Assembly: GCF_024703895.1 (NCBI RefSeq)
Contig: NZ_CP087968.1
Location: 62,001 to 126,000, forward strand
Source: Nocardioides sp. B-3
GTDB taxonomy: Bacteria > Actinomycetota > Actinomycetes > Propionibacteriales > Nocardioidaceae
Length of the DNA stretch: 64,000 nt
Direction of reading: 5' to 3'
In this document: positions 62,934-64,000 of the stretch, piece after piece
Numbering within the stretch: position 1 is the stretch's first letter
Layout: every line of letters begins with the position of its first letter
Position numbers and translations under genes: made by a program
The notes under the pieces: model-generated
The model's database searches: none
Told to the model about the DNA's origin: nothing
The model's input: the letters and a program-made list of their open reading frames with translations, nothing else

Positions 62934-64000
62934 ATGAGTCTCAGCGATCGCATCGCCGCAGCCCAGCGGTCTCGTTCTCCGCAGGAGGCGTCAGGGAGCC
63001 CTGCCGCACAGCCGGCTGCTTCGGCAACTCCGGCGGCTCCGGCAGCCGCGCCACCCACGAGCCATGCGGCCCCTCAGCCGAAGGCCGCCGCTCCCGGCAC
63101 ATCGGCCAACACACTCGCCACGTTAACGGCGGCCGGCAGCAAGAAGACCGGTCGCGACCCCTTCGCGCCCTTGAAGAAGATCGTGCACTCGAAGCTCGTC
63201 GAGGCACTCGGGCCGAAGCTCTACGACGCCCACATGACCCAGTCCGAGCTGGAGCAGCAGGTGCACGTGGCCCTGCAGACCGCGCTCGCTGACGCCGACC
63301 AGCCAATGTCCTCGGTGGACCGCGCCCGGGTGTCGCAGGAGATCGCCGACGACATCCCGGGCTACGGCCCGCTCGAGCCGCTGCTGCGGGACTCGGACCT
63401 GTCCGAGGTCATGGTCAACGCCTTCGACAACATCTACATCGAGCGCAAGGGTCGGCTGGTCAAGACCGATGCATCGTTCGCCGATGAGGCGCACCTGCGC
63501 CGCACCATCGACAAGATCGTCAGCAAGATCGGACGTCGTGTCGACGAGACGAGCCCCATGGTGGACGCCCGCCTGCCTGACGGCAGCCGTGTCAACGCCA
63601 TCATCCCGCCGCTCGCGCTCGACGGCTCCAAGCTGACGATTCGTAAATTCTCCGAGGACCCCTACACGATCGAAGACCTGATCAGCTTCGACTCCCTCTC
63701 GCGTGAGGCTGCCGATCTGCTCGAGGGTTGCGTCCGCGGGCGTCTGAACATCCTCGTCTCGGGGGGTACCGGTGCCGGCAAGACGACCACCCTCAACGTG
63801 CTCTCTTCTTTCATCCCCCACGACGAGCGCATCGTCACCATCGAGGACGCCGCCGAGCTCCGCCTGCACCAGGACCATGTGCTCCGACTCGAGTCGCGGC
63901 CCGCCAACATCGAGGGCAAGGGTGCAGTGACCATCCGCGACCTCGTCAAGAACTCGCTTCGCATGCGCCCCGATCGCATCGTCGTCGGTGAGATCCGTGA
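62934..64000 (+). CDS. tadA: TadA/CpaF secretion ATPase (3' truncated by window end)
   Basis: At least 355 residues, ATG 62934, preceded by GGAGG (62921-62925); the frame is open to the window end. An Ala/Pro-rich N-terminal linker precedes a secretion ATPase: LEPLLRDSDLSEVMVNAFDNIYIERKGRLVKTD, RRVDETSPMVDARLPDGSRVNAIIPPLALDG, Walker A VSGGTGAGKTTTLNVL and Walker B-type box IEDAAELRL. It then reaches SLRMRPDRIVVGEIR (His/Arg box). TadA powers Tad pilus assembly. The remaining tad genes (tadB, tadC, flp) would lie beyond the window. Confidence 0.92.
   Translation, partial: MSLSDRIAAAQRSRSPQEASGSPAAQPAASATPAAPAAAPPTSHAAPQPKAAAPGTSANTLATLTAAGSKKTGRDPFAPLKKIVHSKLVEALGPKLYDAHMTQSELEQQVHVALQTALADADQPMSSVDRARVSQEIADDIPGYGPLEPLLRDSDLSEVMVNAFDNIYIERKGRLVKTDASFADEAHLRRTIDKIVSKIGRRVDETSPMVDARLPDGSRVNAIIPPLALDGSKLTIRKFSEDPYTIEDLISFDSLSREAADLLEGCVRGRLNILVSGGTGAGKTTTLNVLSSFIPHDERIVTIEDAAELRLHQDHVLRLESRPANIEGKGAVTIRDLVKNSLRMRPDRIVVGEIR

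Overview
This is a high-GC actinobacterial chromosome segment. Gene content, GTG starts, an actinobacterial LexA box and gene order all point to a Nocardioides-like member of the Propionibacteriales; the genus is inferred, not proven. No rRNA, tRNA, CRISPR array, transposase or prophage was found. The sequence carries very many single-base frameshifts, roughly one per kilobase. Most of those I resolved by hand disappear when one base is removed from a short G or C run, so I read broken reading frames as single genes with sequence errors and give the span of the whole gene. The first gene (TgpA) and the last (TadA) run off the window.

Layout. 1-2.5 kb: TgpA-type transglutaminase and a DUF3040 protein. 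2.6-9.7 kb: translesion DNA synthesis, with dinB, a methyltransferase flanked by two families of palindromic repeats, and a LexA-controlled operon DUF6504 - SAV_6107-type HEPN - dnaE2. 9.7-16.9 kb: small membrane proteins, YbaK, ArsC-like, phytoene-desaturase-like oxidoreductase, SIMPL protein, metF, polyprenyl diphosphate synthase, a secreted RNase with its barstar inhibitor, and an Rv2175c-like DNA-binding protein. 17-21.6 kb: PASTA Ser/Thr kinase (PknL-like), PucR regulator and D-amino-acid dehydrogenase. 21.6-25.4 kb: ECF sigma/anti-sigma operon, secreted protein, a deletion remnant of a patatin gene, a DUF1778-GNAT toxin-antitoxin pair and a hexapeptide acyltransferase. 25.4-31.5 kb: EamA transporter, zinc-ribbon protein, GNAT, threonine aldolase, class II DAHP synthase and an APC permease. 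31.6-40.9 kb: SigE-family sigma pair, 6-phosphofructokinase with PPi-type residues, DUF1028, acyltransferase-3, methyltransferase, glycerol kinase and a LuxR-type response regulator. 40.9-46.3 kb: LysR-controlled amidohydrolase plus amino-acid-type ABC importer. 46.3-51.1 kb: DCC-family protein, sensor histidine kinase, PlsC acyltransferase, alpha/beta hydrolase and an ornithine-cyclodeaminase-type (TIGR00300) protein. 51.1-56.7 kb: two ROK kinases enclosing a tandem duplication of TadE/TadG minor-pilin genes. 56.7-60.7 kb: DUF5304-like, ArsA-type ATPase, SRPBCC and FadD15-like ligase. 60.9-64 kb: Tad pilus genes cpaB, tadZ/cpaE and tadA.

The order metF - idsA - Rv2175c - pknL - aroG - plsC - arsA - SRPBCC - fadD15 follows a conserved actinobacterial backbone (Rv2172c to Rv2187 in Mycobacterium tuberculosis). 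Genes that interrupt it are candidates for accessory insertions: RNase/barstar, dadA to the toxin-antitoxin pair, the LysR/ABC cluster, and TadE/TadG. I did not see a wholly new system. The most notable points are the SOS-controlled mutagenesis operon, the RNase-barstar pair inside the backbone, the duplicated lower-GC TadE/TadG block, the patatin remnant beside a toxin-antitoxin promoter, and three families of palindromic or dispersed repeats.
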